Assembly: GCA_910587555.1 (NCBI GenBank)
Contig: CAJULV010000091.1
Coordinates: 1,329-9,890, forward strand
DNA length: 8,562 nucleotides
Origin: an uncultured Acetatifactor sp.
Lineage (GTDB): Bacteria; Bacillota; Clostridia; Lachnospirales; Lachnospiraceae
Direction: 5' to 3'
Part shown: positions 6,016 to 8,562 of the stretch, piece by piece
Position numbering within the stretch: position 1 is the first letter of the stretch
Layout of the letters: each line of letters opens with the position of its first letter
Translations under genes and position numbers: made by a program
The notes under the pieces: generated by a model
Databases searched by the model: none
What the model was told of the DNA's origin: nothing
Seen by the model: the letters and a program-made list of their open reading frames with translations, nothing else

Positions 6016-6753
6016 CTACTCGTAACGCAGGTATTTCGCAGCCCATAATCCGGCAAAAAGAAAAAGAGCTGTTTCAACCAGTGAAAAAATCACAACTGTC
6101 AGATCCGGCTGTGCGCTCATGGCAACAGCGGGCTTCAGCATAATCACAAAGGGATGTATGCAGAACAAAAGATGATTTGACGAAGCCAATGCCATACCGC
6201 TTAAAAAGCCTGCAACGCCCATACCCAGAGGCACCCACATATTTTCAAACCGGGAAGCTGCGAAAACCATAAAAGAAAATACGGGCATGGACGTTATAAA
6301 GGAATACCCGGCAAAAGACAGCAGCTTTCCGAACGCAAATGCGCCCCGGGGTAAATCCGTCAGACCAATTTTCGTAAGGGCCAGATTCTGAAAAACAATT
6401 GCAATCAGCACCATAACCGTTACAATCAAAAATTTCCAAAAATACATAAGCGGAACACTCACAGGAAGCATATACATTTTTTTAACGGCGCTTCCCTTAA
6501 ACTCCATATTGTAGATCATACAGGCGGACACGATGATACCGAACATATTCAGAACCATAATCACGCCATACAACTGCGTAAGCAGCACATCCATGGGCGC
6601 TAACGGCAGGTTCAAAAGACTGTCCTTCCGCACCAGAAAAAAGGCAAAGGCGTATGCTGCCCCCAAAATTCCCACTGCAAGCATGAACGGAATAATCCCT
6701 GTGCGCTTTTCTTTTTTCAGCTCGATTACAAATGTTCTCATGGTGATACTCAT
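6016..6753 (-). CDS. lanE: Lantibiotic immunity ABC transporter permease, MutE/EpiE-like
   Basis: Predicted 245-residue integral membrane protein, first permease of the LanFEG-type transporter. A cytoplasmic MRTFVIELKKEKRTG segment precedes about six membrane spans: 20-41, 61-83, 100-123, 145-166, 172-190 and 219-238. The cytoplasmic loop N-M-E-F-K-G-S-A-V-K-K-M-Y-M-L-P-V-S (82-99) is the ABC-2 coupling motif, parallel to that in the MutG-like partner. The start codon overlaps the ATPase stop by 4 nt (ATGA), so the two are translationally coupled. The family E versus G assignment follows the usual F-E-G order and the general shape of the protein. Six-span permeases of this type also serve other peptide exporters, such as bacitracin BcrB, so the exact peptide is open. 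Confidence 0.82.
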   Translation of the reverse strand: MSITMRTFVIELKKEKRTGIIPFMLAVGILGAAYAFAFFLVRKDSLLNLPLAPMDVLLTQLYGVIMVLNMFGIIVSACMIYNMEFKGSAVKKMYMLPVSVPLMYFWKFLIVTVMVLIAIVFQNLALTKIGLTDLPRGAFAFGKLLSFAGYSFITSMPVFSFMVFAASRFENMWVPLGMGVAGFLSGMALASSNHLLFCIHPFVIMLKPAVAMSAQPDLTVVIFSLVETALFLFAGLWAAKYLRYE

Positions 6754-7532
6754 AACCTTGCCCTCTGCTTTCTGTCAGCATTGTCTTTATCAATCATAGA
6801 CAGGAACATCTCTTCCAGATTGGCAACGCCGTTATTATGATCTGCAGCAAATCCGGACTGCAGTGCATTCTGCCGCAACTCGTCCATGCTGCCCTCAAAC
6901 AGCAGATGCCCATGATTGAGTATTCCGATATCGTCTGCCATTAACTCGATTTCCGACAGCATATGCGAAGAAATAAGAACCGTGCAATCGTAAAGGCGGG
7001 GCAGCGATTTGATCAGATTTCGGATTTCATGTATGCCGGATGGGTCAAGTCCATTTGTGGGTTCGTCTAAAATCAAAACAGGCGGTCTGCCCAACAAGGC
7101 TCCGGCAAGTCCCAGCCGCTGCTTCATGCCCAATGAGTATTTTTTTGCAAGCCGCCCGCCAAATTCGGAAAGCCCCACAAGCTCCAATGCGTCCTCAACG
7201 CTGCTTTTGGGAAGGCCCAAAATGCGGCGGATAATGTCAAGGTTTTCTCTGCCTGTCAGATTTGCATAAAAAGAAGGGGATTCGATAAAGGAACCTACTT
7301 CTTTCAAAATGGAAAGGCGGTCATTCGGAAATTGCTTTCCGTCGATTATAAAACTGCCTTTTGTGGGCGCGGTCAGCCCCAAGAGCATTTTCATGGTGGT
7401 GGATTTTCCCGCGCCGTTGGGACCCAGAAAGCCGTAAATGCTGCCTTTCCGAATGTTCAGTGAAACGTTTTGAACAGCCGCAAAGGATTTGTATTTTTTT
7501 GTCAGCTGCTTTGTTGTGATCATGTACTCCAT
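6750..7532 (-). CDS. lanF: Lantibiotic immunity ABC transporter ATP-binding protein, LanF-like
   Basis: Predicted 260-residue cytoplasmic ATPase that powers the two permeases downstream. Walker A is GPNGAGKST (37-45), the signature is a divergent YSLGMKQRL (132-140), Walker B is VLILDEPTNGLDP (152-164) and the H-loop His is in SSH (190). Where most ABC ATPases have a Q-loop glutamine, this protein has a glutamate at position 84 (F-I-E-S-P-S-F-Y). That E-loop is reported for LanF immunity ATPases such as NukF and separates them from general exporters. The start at 7532 has AAAGGAG 8 nt upstream. It is the first gene of a tight three-gene operon. A weak promoter plus two direct repeats lie upstream, consistent with control by the divergent response regulator. 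Confidence 0.9.
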   Translation of the reverse strand: MEYMITTKQLTKKYKSFAAVQNVSLNIRKGSIYGFLGPNGAGKSTTMKMLLGLTAPTKGSFIIDGKQFPNDRLSILKEVGSFIESPSFYANLTGRENLDIIRRILGLPKSSVEDALELVGLSEFGGRLAKKYSLGMKQRLGLAGALLGRPPVLILDEPTNGLDPSGIHEIRNLIKSLPRLYDCTVLISSHMLSEIELMADDIGILNHGHLLFEGSMDELRQNALQSGFAADHNNGVANLEEMFLSMIDKDNADRKQRARL

Positions 7533-7557
7533 AAAACCATCTCCTTTCGTTGCCTAC

Positions 7558-7563
7558 ATGATA
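7558..7563 (-). promoter_or_regulatory. Weak -10 of the transporter operon
   Basis: TATCAT on the minus strand, about 10 nt upstream of the AAAGGAG ribosome binding site of the ATPase gene. The -35 position reads ATGTTG or nearby variants, a poor match. This is typical of activator-dependent promoters, with the direct repeats sitting just upstream of it. Confidence 0.35.
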
Positions 7564-7595
7564 CCAACGCAACCTTGCGGCAACATTCTCCTTCC

Positions 7596-7613
7596 CTTAC
7601 ATCTACCTTACAT
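7596..7613. promoter_or_regulatory. Direct-repeat candidate operator for the response regulator
   Basis: CTTACAT occurs at 7596-7602 and 7607-7613, start to start 11 bp, about one helical turn. OmpR-type regulators usually bind such tandem half-sites as head-to-tail dimers. The pair lies about 32 bp upstream of the operon -10, where an activator would touch RNA polymerase, and 33 bp upstream of the extended -10 of the regulator, so it could serve both directions. Confidence 0.5.
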
Positions 7614-7645
7614 TTTCGAAAAACCCAACCAAAATCACAGTTATA

Positions 7646-7654
7646 TGGTAAAAT
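7646..7654 (+). promoter_or_regulatory. Candidate extended -10 promoter of the response regulator
   Basis: TGGTAAAAT on the plus strand is an extended -10, identical to the one upstream of the hydrolase at 717-725. There is no good -35. If used, it gives a leader of about 260 nt that includes the palindrome cluster. Confidence 0.35.
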
Positions 7655-7694
7655 GACCTTATTCAGGGAAGAAAGCGGTGAAATGGCCATCAGC

Positions 7695-7904
7695 CCATGA
7701 ACGTGCTGTGTTCATGGTAACATAACGTGAAAGGCATGGCTCTTGCCCACAGAAAGCTATTGATGCCCGGCGAAGGGAGTATAATTTCGCGAAGCGTAAG
7801 GCTGTCGCATTTAGAGTCATGAACACCAGATATAGCTATGCCAGATTACCGGACAGCCTGAATCCTGTATAGAATTTCTTAATGCGACAGCCCCGGATAT
7901 AGCT
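7695..7904. repeat. Palindromic repeat cluster in the regulator leader
   Basis: Several nested inverted repeats occur here. CCATGAAC (7695-7702) pairs with GTTCATGG (7710-7717). GTGTTCATG (7708-7716) pairs with CATGAACAC (7818-7826). GGCTGTCGCATT (7800-7811) pairs perfectly with AATGCGACAGCC (7881-7892). GACAGCC occurs again at 7852-7858, and GATATAGCT is a direct repeat (7829-7837 and 7896-7904). The AACGTGAAAGGCATG stretch (7724-7738) and the GGCTGTC end resemble parts of the 734-889 and 988-1127 elements, so this may be a third, distantly related intergenic element. Confidence 0.6.
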
Positions 7905-7922
7905 GTGAAAGGAGAGTGTACT

Positions 7923-8562
7923 ATGAAGGAAGATTATCTGCTGAATAAACGCATCCTGCTCGTTGACGATGAACAGGCGCTTTTGGATCTGGTTCTGTCA
8001 ATTTTAAAGGATTACGGATTTCAAAATATCAACACGGCAAAAAATGTGAAGGAAGCCATGGAACAGGCGGGAAAATTTCGTCCGGAATTGGCCATACTTG
8101 ACGTAATGCTTCCGGACGGGAACGGGTTTGCTTTAATGGAGCAGTTAAAGAAAGGCGGCGATTACCCTATTCTTTTTCTGACTGCCAGGGGTGAAGAGGA
8201 TGATAAATTCAAAGGCTTTGGTTTGGGGGCTGATGATTATATCGTAAAACCTTTTTTGCCCAAAGAGCTTTTGTTTCGTGTCCTGGCAATCCTGCGCAGA
8301 AGCTACAAAGACGAAAATCCTCTTGTATGCCTGCGTGACAGCCAAATTGACTTTTCCCGCGCCGAAGTCATTAAACAGGGAGAACATATCCCATTGACGG
8401 CAAAAGAACATGATTTGCTGTCCGTCTTATACCGCAATGCAGGGCGTATTGTCACGATTGACGCATTGTGCGAAGCGGCATGGGGCGACAATCCCTTTGG
8501 ATATGAGAATTCTTTAATGGCGCATATACGCCGTATCAGAGAAAAAATAGAACAAAATCCCT
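7923..8562 (+). CDS. OmpR/PhoB-family response regulator, 3' end cut by the window
   Basis: 213 residues are visible; the family is usually about 220-230, so only the end of the DNA-binding domain is missing. The receiver domain spans about 9-125: acidic pocket Asp15/Asp16 (LLVDDE), phosphoacceptor Asp60 (AILDVMLPDGNG), Thr87 (FLTAR) and Lys109 (VKPF). The winged-helix domain follows from about 133, with PLTAKEHDLLSVLYRNAGR and the recognition-helix region NSLMAHIRRIREKI. The start has AAAGGAG 8 nt upstream. It is divergent from a LanFEG-type operon, the arrangement seen in peptide-sensing systems such as NisRK/SpaRK or clostridial CprRK with their transporters. A sensor kinase is expected just past the window. 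It probably activates the transporter operon through the 7596-7613 repeats; this is inference. Confidence 0.9.
   Translation, partial: MKEDYLLNKRILLVDDEQALLDLVLSILKDYGFQNINTAKNVKEAMEQAGKFRPELAILDVMLPDGNGFALMEQLKKGGDYPILFLTARGEEDDKFKGFGLGADDYIVKPFLPKELLFRVLAILRRSYKDENPLVCLRDSQIDFSRAEVIKQGEHIPLTAKEHDLLSVLYRNAGRIVTIDALCEAAWGDNPFGYENSLMAHIRRIREKIEQNP

Larger units (their letters stand above)
7533..7922. other. Divergent regulatory region, operon / response regulator
   Basis: This 390-nt region contains a weak -10 for the operon (TATCAT, minus strand, 7558-7563, without a good -35), the CTTACAT direct repeats (7596-7613), an extended -10 for the regulator (7646-7654) and a palindrome cluster (7695-7904). 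No gene longer than a few codons is supported. A TATAAT at 7780-7785 inside the palindrome cluster has only poor -35 partners. Confidence 0.65.

Noticed and set aside
5491..6793. Open frames overlapping the two permease genes in other frames
   Set aside because: The permease reading frames explain the codon pattern, membrane segments and coupled starts; the others are shadows.
7680..7700. Five-codon leader peptide ORF (MAISP) before the regulator
   Set aside because: It is too short, with no attenuator logic in the codons, and it overlaps the palindrome cluster by chance.

Overview
The window looks like a chromosomal stretch from a gut-type clostridium, most likely a Lachnospiraceae. The reasons are the intermediate base composition, strong AAAGGAG/AGGAGG ribosome binding sites, and a gene mix typical of that family: a CD3324-like small HTH protein, an Rpn-type PD-(D/E)XK nuclease and a LanFEG peptide-immunity transporter with its own regulator. 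No species is assigned. No rRNA, tRNA, CRISPR array or intact insertion sequence was seen.

Left part (1-1358). A contiguous 20-bp tandem array (1-141) runs into the 3' end of a minus-strand SGNH/GDSL-type hydrolase (142-684). Upstream of that gene is about 630 nt of non-coding DNA carrying two related small elements. The first (734-889) looks like a MITE: 16-bp terminal inverted repeats, 15 of 16 matching, flanked by a perfect 8-bp direct repeat. The second (about 988-1127) is a decayed relative sharing a 66-nt core at about 82 % identity.

Middle (1359-5119). A plus-strand AraC-type regulator with a C-terminal effector-binding domain (1359-2285) is followed by a minus-strand series: a CD3324-family HTH protein (3209-3496), a chloramphenicol-phosphotransferase-like P-loop protein with its own sigma-A-type promoter (2559-3077), and a 39-codon ORF whose stop lies at a terminator-like hairpin. 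Divergent from these is a plus-strand Rpn-family nuclease (4136-5119) behind a very good promoter. A 14-bp perfect inverted repeat separates it from the convergent operon that follows.

Right part (5238-8562). This is a compact three-gene minus-strand operon for a lantibiotic-immunity-type ABC transporter: ATPase with a LanF-like E-loop, then MutE-like and MutG-like permeases. It is divergent from a plus-strand OmpR/PhoB-type response regulator cut by the window end. The divergent region holds two CTTACAT direct repeats 11 bp apart, the best candidate operator, and a cluster of palindromic repeats in the regulator leader. The likely logic is that a sensor kinase beyond the window detects a cationic or lantibiotic peptide, the regulator is phosphorylated at Asp60 and switches on the LanFEG pump. 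No lantibiotic precursor or modification gene is visible, so resistance to a foreign peptide is more likely than self-immunity, within the limits of the window.
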